From Anaerotignum sp. (GTDB lineage Bacteria > Bacillota > Clostridia > Lachnospirales > Anaerotignaceae), in the NCBI GenBank assembly GCA_020024255.1, contig JAHHTX010000013.1, positions 1 through 30,175 on the forward strand: a stretch of 30,175 nt of DNA, read 5' to 3'. The notes below the pieces were generated by a model. That model saw only the letters and a list, made by a program, of their open reading frames with translations, was not told where the DNA came from and searched no databases. The translations under genes were made by a program, and so were the position numbers. Below, piece by piece: positions 8,851 to 16,015 of the stretch (position 1 is its first letter; each line of letters starts with the position of its first letter).

Positions 8851-9057
8851 GGCTTTCTGCGACTGACGGATGAGTGGGCAACCACAGGGAAGCAGAATAG
8901 CCGGAATGTGAAGCAGTGCAGTACTGCCTTGAAAGAAATATCCAAGGCGCAGACAGAGATTCCTTGTTTTTGTCTGCACAGGAAATAGCGGAATTGTCGT
9001 TTATTGCCTGTGGCAGAACAAGGCAAGGTATGCCTGCTTTTGTCGACCGTCTGGGCA
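8851..9057 (+). ncRNA. ZTP/ZMP riboswitch (pfl motif) in the pur leader
   Basis: The RNA fits the pfl/ZTP class. P1 is GGCTTTCTGC (8851-8860) paired with 8892-8902 through ten pairs with one bulged U. The conserved GACTGACGG (8861-8869) follows, then a P2 hairpin GTGG-GCAA-CCAC (8874-8885), then AGGGAAGC. After a linker of about 140 nt comes the class-defining 3' strand CCGTCTGGGCA (9047-9057). GACGG (8865-8869) and CCGTC (9047-9051) are complementary and form the expected pseudoknot. The 3' strand overlaps the terminator at 9053. In this class, ligand (ZTP/ZMP, an alarm of low 10-formyl-THF) favours the aptamer over the terminator and turns on purine or one-carbon genes, which fits purE-purL downstream. 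Confidence 0.9.
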
Positions 9058-9094
9058 GTCCTGTTTCAATGTATGGAATAGGACTGCCCTTTTT
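9053..9094 (+). terminator. Riboswitch-controlled intrinsic terminator
   Basis: GGGCAGTCCT (9053-9062) pairs perfectly with AGGACTGCCC (9080-9089), followed by five T (9090-9094). The 5' arm contains the GGGCA of the riboswitch 3' strand, so aptamer and terminator are mutually exclusive: ligand binding should permit readthrough into purE, 42 nt downstream. Confidence 0.92.
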
Positions 9095-9135
9095 ATGTCA
9101 ACAATGGGTTTTTTATATTTATAGGAGGTTAATCC

Positions 9136-9630
9136 ATGAAAAAAATCGGTATCGTAATGGGCAGTGACAGTGATCTTCCTGTATTGGAAAAAGCGATAGC
9201 TACGCTGGAAAAATTTGATGCACCTTTTGAAGTACATGTATATTCTGCACACAGAACACCTGTAGAAGCAAAGAACTTTGCACAGAATGCAAGAAAAAAC
9301 GGTTTTGGTGTATTGATTGCAGCAGCAGGAAAAGCAGCACATCTTGCGGGTGCAGTTGCGGCAAATACAACTCTTCCTGTAATTGGTATTCCCATTAAAT
9401 CTTCTACATTGGACGGCCTGGACGCCTTGCTTTCCACCGTACAGATGCCGGGAGGAATTCCGGTGGCAACGGTTGCCATTGACGGTGCGGAAAATGCAGC
9501 GCTTCTTGCCTTGCAGATGTTGGCAATAGAAGACAAAGAGCTGTCCGAAAAACTAGATGAAGCAAGAGCGGAAAATGCAGCGAAGGTTTTGGAAAAGAAC
9601 AAGGCTGTAGAAGCAAAATACAACAAATAA
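9136..9630 (+). CDS. purE: N5-carboxyaminoimidazole ribonucleotide mutase
   Basis: This 164-residue enzyme produces CAIR in purine synthesis. Motifs seen are GSDSDLPVL near residue 9, SAHRTP near residue 38, AGKAAHLAGAVAANTTLP and the LDALLSTVQMPGGIPV stretch, all of class I PurE. The start ATG has AGGAGG 8 nt upstream. No purK (the ATP-dependent partner of class I PurE) is found in the cluster, so N5-CAIR formation must depend on a distant purK or on a CO2-rich life style. It is the first gene behind the ZTP riboswitch. Confidence 0.96.
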   Translation: MKKIGIVMGSDSDLPVLEKAIATLEKFDAPFEVHVYSAHRTPVEAKNFAQNARKNGFGVLIAAAGKAAHLAGAVAANTTLPVIGIPIKSSTLDGLDALLSTVQMPGGIPVATVAIDGAENAALLALQMLAIEDKELSEKLDEARAENAAKVLEKNKAVEAKYNK

Positions 9631-9659
9631 TAACATGATGAAATAAATCAAAACATCAT

Positions 9660-9697
9660 AAAAAGAACAAGGTTATCCTGTATCAAAAAGAACAAGG
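9660..9697 (+). repeat. 13-bp direct repeat in the purE-purF gap
   Basis: AAAAAGAACAAGG occurs at 9660-9672 and again at 9685-9697, 25 nt apart. The second copy supplies the Shine-Dalgarno core (AAGGAG) of purF. The first copy also ends in an SD-like AAGG but leads to no gene. In many related clusters purC lies at this position; here it is absent. Confidence 0.6.
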
Positions 9698-9707
9698 AGT
9701 GTACAGA

Positions 9708-11147
9708 ATGAATAAAATTCATGAAGAATGTGGTGTGTTCGGCGTTTATGCCAAAGAGAAAACAACAGTTGCATCAACAACTTACTATGGTTTGTTTGCT
9801 TTGCAGCACAGAGGACAGGAAAGCTGTGGTATTGTTGTAAACGATGACGGTGTCTTTCAGTATCATAAAGATGGCGGTTTGGTCAATGATGTGTTTACCC
9901 CACAGGTGATGCAGAAACTGGGCGAGGGGAATATGGCATTAGGTCATGTACGTTATGGCACAACAGCAGCCAGCGGCAATCAGAGATTGGATGCACAGCC
10001 TATGGTGATTAATCATATAAAAGGAAGAATGGCTGTGGCGCATAACGGTTCCATCATCAATTCTTTTGAACTTCGTCAGGAGCTGGAGTTGGAAGGCTCT
10101 ATTTTTCATACGACAAGTGATACAGAAGTCATTTCCTATATTATTACAAAAGAAAGACTGAAAGCACATTCTATTGAAGAAGCAGTAAACGGTGCTATGG
10201 GACGCATTAAAGGTGCATACTCTTTGATTGTAATGTCTGCATCTAAAATGATTGCAGCAAGAGATCCACACGGTTTCCACCCTCTCTGCTACGGTGTAAC
10301 ACCAGAGGGCAACTACATTATTGCTTCCGAAACATGTGCGTTGGATGCAGTGGGTGCATCTTTTGTGCGTGATATATTGCCCGGGGAAATTGTGATTTTT
10401 GATGGAGATGAAATACGCACCATTCAAGACCATTGCGGAGAAGAAAAACAGTCTACCTGTATTTTTGAGTATATTTATTTCTCCAGACCCGATTCTGTGG
10501 TAGATGGTAAAAGTGTACACGCAGCCAGAGTGAATGCGGGCGCTTGTCTGGCACTGGAACATCCTGTGCAGGCAGATGTGGTAATTGGTGTGCCGGATTC
10601 CGGTTTGGATGCTGCCATTGGTTATGCAAGACAGTCCGGTATTCCTTATGGTATGGGCTTTATCAAGAATAAATATATTGGACGTACCTTCATTGCTCCA
10701 GGGCAGAAAGCCAGAGAGGACAAGGTTAGAATTAAACTGAATGTGGTTTCGGAAACAGTAAAAGGAAAACGTGTGGTATTGGTAGATGACTCTATTGTTC
10801 GTGGCACAACCAGTGCGAGAATTGTAAAGCTGCTGCGTGATGCAGGGGCAACAGAAGTGCATATGCGTTCTTCCGCACCTCCGTTCCTGTATCCTTGTTA
10901 CTATGGTACAGATGTGGATTCTCAGAAGAGTCTTATTGCAGTAAACCACACAATGGATGAAATAAAAGATATTATTGGTGTAGATAGTATCGGTTTCTTG
11001 AATTTAGACCATTTGGGTATGCTCATTGGGGTACCAAAGTGCGAAGGCTATTGTTCAGCCTGCTTTGATGGACAGTATCCCACAGAAGTCCCCACACAGA
11101 AATATGATACTAAATTTGAACGGAAGCTTAGTGAGAGAGGAGAATAG
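9708..11147 (+). CDS. purF: Amidophosphoribosyltransferase (glutamine PRPP, Fe-S type)
   Basis: The 479-residue enzyme commits PRPP to purine synthesis, making phosphoribosylamine. It starts MNKIHEECGVFGVYA: the catalytic N-terminal nucleophile is Cys8, exposed after removal of a seven-residue propeptide. The PRPP motif VVLVDDSIVRGTTSAR is clear. Cysteines in STCIFEYIYFSRPDS, YPCYYGTD and CEGYCSACF near the C-terminus match the ligands of the 4Fe-4S cluster found in the B. subtilis-type enzyme, which makes it oxygen-labile. The ATG at 9708 has AAGGAG 8 nt upstream; a GTG at 9699 lies inside that site and is rejected. purM follows after 2 nt. Confidence 0.96.
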   Translation: MNKIHEECGVFGVYAKEKTTVASTTYYGLFALQHRGQESCGIVVNDDGVFQYHKDGGLVNDVFTPQVMQKLGEGNMALGHVRYGTTAASGNQRLDAQPMVINHIKGRMAVAHNGSIINSFELRQELELEGSIFHTTSDTEVISYIITKERLKAHSIEEAVNGAMGRIKGAYSLIVMSASKMIAARDPHGFHPLCYGVTPEGNYIIASETCALDAVGASFVRDILPGEIVIFDGDEIRTIQDHCGEEKQSTCIFEYIYFSRPDSVVDGKSVHAARVNAGACLALEHPVQADVVIGVPDSGLDAAIGYARQSGIPYGMGFIKNKYIGRTFIAPGQKAREDKVRIKLNVVSETVKGKRVVLVDDSIVRGTTSARIVKLLRDAGATEVHMRSSAPPFLYPCYYGTDVDSQKSLIAVNHTMDEIKDIIGVDSIGFLNLDHLGMLIGVPKCEGYCSACFDGQYPTEVPTQKYDTKFERKLSERGE

Positions 11148-11149
11148 AA

Positions 11150-12187
11150 ATGAAAAGCTACAGTGAAAGCTACAAAGCCGCAGGCGTAGATATTACAGCA
11201 GGGTATCAGGCCGTGGAACTGATGAAAAAACATATTGCCAGAACTGTAACAGACGGTGTGATGTCCGGTATTGGCGGTTTTGGCGGTCTGTTTGAAATGG
11301 ATTTGACAGGCATTACAAAACCTGTATTGGTAAGTGGCACAGACGGCGTGGGTACAAAGCTGAAACTGGCTTTTCTCATGGACAAGCATGATACAGTGGG
11401 CATTGACTGCGTAGCGATGTGTGTTAATGACATTATCTGCTGTGGTGCAAAGCCTCTGTTTTTCTTGGACTACATTGCTGTAGGCAAGAACTTCCCTGAA
11501 AAAATTGCTTCTATTGTATCCGGTGTGGCAGAAGGCTGTGTACAGTCCGGTGCAGCACTCATTGGTGGGGAAACAGCAGAAATGCCCGGTTTCTATCCGG
11601 AGAACGAATATGATTTGGCTGGTTTTGCTGTAGGTGTTGTGGATAAAGATAAAATTCTGGATAATCGTACCATAAAAGAAGGAGATGTCGTTCTTGCATT
11701 GCCTTCCAGTGGGGTACATTCCAATGGATTCTCCTTGGTACGTCGTGTATTAGATGTAGAGCATGAAGATATCAAAACACCTTTGGAAGAATTGGGTGGA
11801 AAATCTATTGGTGAAGCACTTCTTGCACCAACAAAGATTTATGTAAAACCTATGTTGGCACTATTTGAGCAGGTAAACGTAAAAGCAGTTTCTCATATTA
11901 CAGGTGGCGGCTTTTATGAAAATATTCCCAGAAGCATTCCCAAAGGCTTTGGTGCGAAAATTGATAAGGCAGCACTGCAAATTCCTCCCATCTTTGACAT
12001 GATTGCCAAAAAAGGCAATATTCCGGAAAGAGATATGTTCAATACCTTTAATATGGGCGTAGGCATGAGCGTGATTGTTGCAAAAGAAGATGCAGAGAAA
12101 GCATTGGAAGTTTTGCAGGCAAATGGAGAGAAGGCTTATGTTATGGGTGAAATTGTTACTTCTGAGGAAGGTGTGGTTATATGCTGA
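11150..12187 (+). CDS. purM: Phosphoribosylformylglycinamidine cyclo-ligase (AIR synthetase)
   Basis: This 345-residue ATP-dependent enzyme closes the imidazole ring, turning FGAM into AIR. Typical parts are SYKAAGVDITAGYQAV at the N-terminus, the GTDGVGTKLKLAF glycine-rich segment, CVNDIICCGAKPLFFLDY and LIGGETAEMPGFY. The length is standard. It starts 2 nt after purF, with a GAGAGGAG ribosome site inside the purF end. Its last 7 nt overlap the start of purN, a sign of coupled translation. Confidence 0.97.
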   Translation: MKSYSESYKAAGVDITAGYQAVELMKKHIARTVTDGVMSGIGGFGGLFEMDLTGITKPVLVSGTDGVGTKLKLAFLMDKHDTVGIDCVAMCVNDIICCGAKPLFFLDYIAVGKNFPEKIASIVSGVAEGCVQSGAALIGGETAEMPGFYPENEYDLAGFAVGVVDKDKILDNRTIKEGDVVLALPSSGVHSNGFSLVRRVLDVEHEDIKTPLEELGGKSIGEALLAPTKIYVKPMLALFEQVNVKAVSHITGGGFYENIPRSIPKGFGAKIDKAALQIPPIFDMIAKKGNIPERDMFNTFNMGVGMSVIVAKEDAEKALEVLQANGEKAYVMGEIVTSEEGVVIC

Positions 12188-12789
12188 AAACAAAAATAGC
12201 AGTTTTTGTTTCCGGCGGTGGCACAAATTTACAGGCATTATTAGATGCGGAAAAAAGCGGCATTCTCCAAAGTGGGGAAATTTCCCTTGTTCTTTCTTCT
12301 AATCATAAAGCATATGCACTGACACGAGCGGCAGAAAATGGGGTTCCTTCCGTGGTAGTGGAACGAAAGAAATTTTCTTCCCAGGAAGAATATGAAGCCC
12401 AGGTGAAAAAAATTATGGAAGAACATGGCATTGAACTGATTGTATTGGCAGGGTTTATGTCCATACTCAGTGAAGGCTTTACTTCCGCATATCCGAAACG
12501 GATTATCAATATTCACCCTTCGCTTATTCCTTCCTTTTGCGGAAAGGGATATTATGGCTTGAAGGTGCATGAAGCAGCACTGGATTACGGCGTGAAGGTC
12601 ACAGGCGCAACGGTGCATTTTGTCAATGAAATTCCCGATGGCGGAGAGATTCTCATGCAGAAGGCAGTTGAAGTCAAAGAAGGGGATACGGCGGAAATCC
12701 TGCAAAGAAGAGTAATGGAGGAAGCAGAATGGATTCTGCTTCCCAAGGCGGCAGAACAGGTGGCAAAGAGTTTGCAGAAAGGACAATAA
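12181..12789 (+). CDS. purN: Phosphoribosylglycinamide formyltransferase (folate-dependent)
   Basis: The 202-residue GAR transformylase transfers a formyl group from 10-formyl-THF to GAR. Seen are FVSGGGTNLQALLDA near the N-terminus, LAGFMSILSEGF, and the catalytic region IINIHPSLIPSFCGKGYYG followed by GATVHFVNEIPDGGEIL, which contain the conserved Asn/His/Asp set. Because it consumes 10-formyl-THF, it is one of the steps whose failure is reported by ZMP/ZTP, the ligand of the riboswitch upstream. It overlaps purM by 7 nt and is followed within 2 nt by the cyclohydrolase gene. Confidence 0.96.
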   Translation: MLKTKIAVFVSGGGTNLQALLDAEKSGILQSGEISLVLSSNHKAYALTRAAENGVPSVVVERKKFSSQEEYEAQVKKIMEEHGIELIVLAGFMSILSEGFTSAYPKRIINIHPSLIPSFCGKGYYGLKVHEAALDYGVKVTGATVHFVNEIPDGGEILMQKAVEVKEGDTAEILQRRVMEEAEWILLPKAAEQVAKSLQKGQ

Positions 12790-12791
12790 AA

Positions 12792-13511
12792 ATGGATATT
12801 TATCAAGTAGATTCCATGGCGGCAAGAATTCATGATAACGCATATGTAGGCAGAGGTATTGTAATCGGAAAGACTCCTGATGCCAAAAAAGCGGCTGTGG
12901 CATATTTTATTATGGGACGCAGTGATAACAGCCGAAATCGTGTATTTGTGGAAAAAGGAGATGAAGTCATTATTCATCCCTTTGATGTATCTAAAGTCGA
13001 AGACCCTTCCTTGATTATCTATTCTCCCATTAAAAAATGGGAAAATAAACTTATTGTAACAAATGGCGACCAGACTGATACGGTGTATGACTATATAAAG
13101 GAAGGAAAAGGATTTTCGGAAGCATTGGAAACAAGAGAATTTGAACCTGATGCACCCAACTTTACCCCCAGAATCAGCGGTATGCTTACTTTTGAGAATA
13201 AGGACTTTTCTTATGAAATGAGTATATTAAAAAGTGCAGATGCCAAGGGAAGTGCTTGTAACAGATACACATTCTCTTACGCATCTCTTGCAGGAGTTGG
13301 ACATTTTATCCATACATATGCCCATGATGGCAATCCGCTGCCCACATTCCAAGGAGAACCAGAACGTGTGGCAATTCCCGATGATATTGATGCTTTTACA
13401 AAAGAGATTTGGGAAAATCTGAACGAAGAAAATAAAATTTCTCTGTATGTGCGCTATATAGACTTGGAAACAGGTAAAACAGAAAATAGAATGATGAATA
13501 AAAATCAGTAA
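12792..13511 (+). CDS. purO: IMP cyclohydrolase, PurO-type
   Basis: The 239-residue protein is predicted to close FAICAR to IMP, the last step of purine synthesis. It resembles archaeal PurO (IMP_cyclohyd family) rather than the N-terminal domain of PurH. Seen are YVGRGIVIGKT near the N-terminus, AYFIMGRSDNSRNRVF, LIVTNGDQTD, and APNFTPRISGML in the middle. The next gene is a transformylase lacking a cyclohydrolase domain, so the two together replace bifunctional PurH. The start ATG at 12792 has AAAGGA about 8 nt upstream; the frame is open further upstream inside purN, but that part is out-of-frame purN sequence. Recognition is by eye; the gene symbol follows the archaeal family. Confidence 0.85.
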   Translation: MDIYQVDSMAARIHDNAYVGRGIVIGKTPDAKKAAVAYFIMGRSDNSRNRVFVEKGDEVIIHPFDVSKVEDPSLIIYSPIKKWENKLIVTNGDQTDTVYDYIKEGKGFSEALETREFEPDAPNFTPRISGMLTFENKDFSYEMSILKSADAKGSACNRYTFSYASLAGVGHFIHTYAHDGNPLPTFQGEPERVAIPDDIDAFTKEIWENLNEENKISLYVRYIDLETGKTENRMMNKNQ

Positions 13512-13545
13512 GCGGTGTCAGGATGCGGAAGGAGAGAAAATCAGC

Positions 13546-14730
13546 ATGAAAGAATTTGAACTGAAATATGGCTGCAATCCAAACCAGAAGCCGGCAAGAA
13601 TTTTTATGGCAGATGGCGGTGAATTGCCCATCGAAATTTTAAACGGAAAACCAGGATATATCAATTTTCTGGACGCTTTTAACAGCTGGCAGTTGGTAAA
13701 AGAATTGAAGGATGCTTTAGGTATGCCTGCAGCAACTTCTTTTAAACACGTTAGTCCGACTTCGGCGGCAGTAGGTGTGCCTATGTCTGCGTCTTTAAAA
13801 AAGGCTTGTTTTGTAGATGATATTGAAGGACTCGATGATTCTCCTATTGCACTGGCATATGCAAGAGCAAGGGGAACAGATAGAATGAGTTCCTTCGGTG
13901 ATTGGGTGGCATTGAGTGACGAATGTGACGAAGTGACAGCCCGCATCCTGAAAAGAGAAGTGTCTGATGGCATCATTGCTCCCGGTTATACCCCTGAAGC
14001 ATTGGAAATACTGAAGGGCAAGAAAAAAGGAAACTATAATATTGTCAAAATTGACCCTGCTTATGTACCGGAAAAGGCGGAAAGAAAGCAAGTTTTTGGG
14101 ATTACCTTTGAACAGGGCAGAAACGATTTCCATATCGACAAAGAGTTGCTGAAGGAAATTGTCACAGAAAAGAAAGAACTTCCAGAAGAAGCAAAACGTG
14201 ATTTGATTATTTCTCTCATTACACTGAAATACACACAGTCTAACTCTGTATGTTTTGCAAAAGATGGACAGGCAATCGGTGTTGGTGCAGGGCAACAGTC
14301 CAGAATCCATTGCACCAGACTTGCAGGAAACAAAGCCGATATTTGGCATCTTCGTCAGCATGAAAAGGTATTGAATTTGCCTTTCTTGCCTTCTGTAGGT
14401 CGGGCAGATAGAGATAACACCATTGATATTTATATTTCAGATGATAATGAAGATGTACTGGCAGAAGGCATATGGCAGAATTTCTTCTCTGAACAGCCTG
14501 CACCCCTTACAAAAGAAGAAAAGAGAGCATATTTGGATACCATTACCGGTGTATCTCTTGGCAGCGACGCATTCTTCCCCTTTGGAGATAATATTGAACG
14601 TGCAGCGAAAAGCGGTGTTAGCTATATTGCGGAACCCGGTGGTTCTATCAGAGATGATAATGTCATTGAAACTTGCAACAGATTCGGCATGACAATGGCA
14701 TTTACAGGAATGAGATTGTTCCATCACTAA
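13546..14730 (+). CDS. purH: AICAR formyltransferase, stand-alone (PurH transformylase domain only)
   Basis: The 394-residue protein transfers a formyl group from 10-formyl-THF to AICAR (ZMP). The catalytic Lys-His pair is seen in SFKHVSPTSAAVG near residue 66 and the second signature in SNSVCFAKDGQAIGVGAGQQSR near residue 230. Bifunctional PurH has about 510 residues and begins with a cyclohydrolase domain; this protein lacks that domain, and a PurO-type gene lies just upstream. AAGGAG lies 11 nt before the ATG. Its substrate ZMP is the riboswitch ligand precursor, so feedback onto the operon is direct. Confidence 0.93.
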   Translation: MKEFELKYGCNPNQKPARIFMADGGELPIEILNGKPGYINFLDAFNSWQLVKELKDALGMPAATSFKHVSPTSAAVGVPMSASLKKACFVDDIEGLDDSPIALAYARARGTDRMSSFGDWVALSDECDEVTARILKREVSDGIIAPGYTPEALEILKGKKKGNYNIVKIDPAYVPEKAERKQVFGITFEQGRNDFHIDKELLKEIVTEKKELPEEAKRDLIISLITLKYTQSNSVCFAKDGQAIGVGAGQQSRIHCTRLAGNKADIWHLRQHEKVLNLPFLPSVGRADRDNTIDIYISDDNEDVLAEGIWQNFFSEQPAPLTKEEKRAYLDTITGVSLGSDAFFPFGDNIERAAKSGVSYIAEPGGSIRDDNVIETCNRFGMTMAFTGMRLFHH

Positions 14731-14750
14731 GAAAGGGGCGTACAGCGATT

Positions 14751-16013
14751 ATGAAGGTTATGGTAGTCGGTGGCGGCGGAAGAGAACATACCATCGTCAA
14801 AAAAATCAAGGAAAATAAAGGGGTAACAGAGTTATATGCACTGCCTGGCAACGGAGGAATTGCACAAGATGCTGTCTGTGTGGACATCGGTGCAAAGGAT
14901 ATCGAGGGTATTACAGCTTTTGCAAAAGAAAAGCAGATTGATTTTGCCATTGTTGCACCAGATGACCCGCTTGTGTTGGGTGCTGTAGATGCACTGGAAA
15001 GTATTGGCATATCTTGTTTTGGCCCCAATAAAAAAGCGGCGATTTTGGAAGGAAGCAAAGTTTTTTCTAAAAATCTCATGAAAAAGTACGGCATTCCTAC
15101 AGCAAGCTATGAAGTGTTTGATGACCCAAAAGATGCTCTTGCATATTTGGAAACGGCACCCATTCCTACTGTTGTAAAAGCAGATGGTTTGGCACTGGGA
15201 AAAGGCGTGATTATTGCAGAAACCAGAGAGCAGGCAGTGAATGCAGTACATACCATTATGGAAGATAAGGTATTTGGTAAAAGCGGCGACCATATTGTTG
15301 TGGAAGAATTTTTGACAGGCCCAGAGGTATCCGTTCTGGCATTTACAGACGGCAAAACCATGATTCCTATGGTTTCTTCCATGGACCATAAACGTGCATT
15401 AGATGGAGATAAAGGTCTGAATACAGGCGGTATGGGTACAGTTGCCCCCAATCCCTATTATACAGAAGATGTAGCAACAGAATGTATGGAAAAGATTTTC
15501 TTGCCTACTATGGAAGCGATGAATGCAGAAGGCAGAACATTTAAAGGTTGTCTGTACTTTGGATTGATGCTGACGGCAGATGGTCCGAAAGTCATTGAAT
15601 ACAACTGCCGTTTTGGTGATCCGGAAACACAGGTGGTACTGCCTCTTTTGGAAAGCGATCTTTTAACCATTATGCAGCATATTGCAAATGGCACATTGGC
15701 AGATGCAGAAGTAAAATTCAGCAAGAAAGCAGCTTGTTGTGTGATTATGGCTTCCAAAGGCTATCCCGGCAAGTATGAAACAGGCTTTGAACTTACACTG
15801 CCCGAAAATCGCAGTCATATCTTTGTGGCAGGTGCAAAGCAAAAAGACGGCAAACTGGTGACAGGTGGCGGTCGTGTATTGGGTGTGACAGAAGTTGCAG
15901 ACACATTGGCAGAAGCCATTGATGCGGCGTATGCTACAGTAAAAACTGTAAAATTCGAAAACGCATACTACAGAAATGATATTGGACAAAAAGCACTGGC
16001 AGCGGAGGTATAA
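14751..16013 (+). CDS. purD: Phosphoribosylamine-glycine ligase (GAR synthetase)
   Basis: This 420-residue ATP-grasp ligase joins phosphoribosylamine and glycine. MKVMVVGGGGREHTI at the start is the classic PurD opening; LPGNGGIAQDA, VVKADGLALGKGV, SMDHKRALDGDKGLNTGGMG and YNCRFGDPETQ follow in the expected order. The start is the ATG at 14751; upstream in-frame codons belong to the end of the preceding gene read in another frame. GAAAGGGG lies about 12 nt upstream. purL begins 3 nt after the stop. Confidence 0.97.
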   Translation: MKVMVVGGGGREHTIVKKIKENKGVTELYALPGNGGIAQDAVCVDIGAKDIEGITAFAKEKQIDFAIVAPDDPLVLGAVDALESIGISCFGPNKKAAILEGSKVFSKNLMKKYGIPTASYEVFDDPKDALAYLETAPIPTVVKADGLALGKGVIIAETREQAVNAVHTIMEDKVFGKSGDHIVVEEFLTGPEVSVLAFTDGKTMIPMVSSMDHKRALDGDKGLNTGGMGTVAPNPYYTEDVATECMEKIFLPTMEAMNAEGRTFKGCLYFGLMLTADGPKVIEYNCRFGDPETQVVLPLLESDLLTIMQHIANGTLADAEVKFSKKAACCVIMASKGYPGKYETGFELTLPENRSHIFVAGAKQKDGKLVTGGGRVLGVTEVADTLAEAIDAAYATVKTVKFENAYYRNDIGQKALAAEV

Positions 16014-16015
16014 CG

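Noticed and set aside
9129..9626. Long open frame antisense to purE, and similar long antisense frames over purF (9939-10949) and purL (16670-17824, 18197-18898)
   Set aside because: They mirror conserved genes, lack good ribosome sites and have compositions expected of a reversed coding strand.
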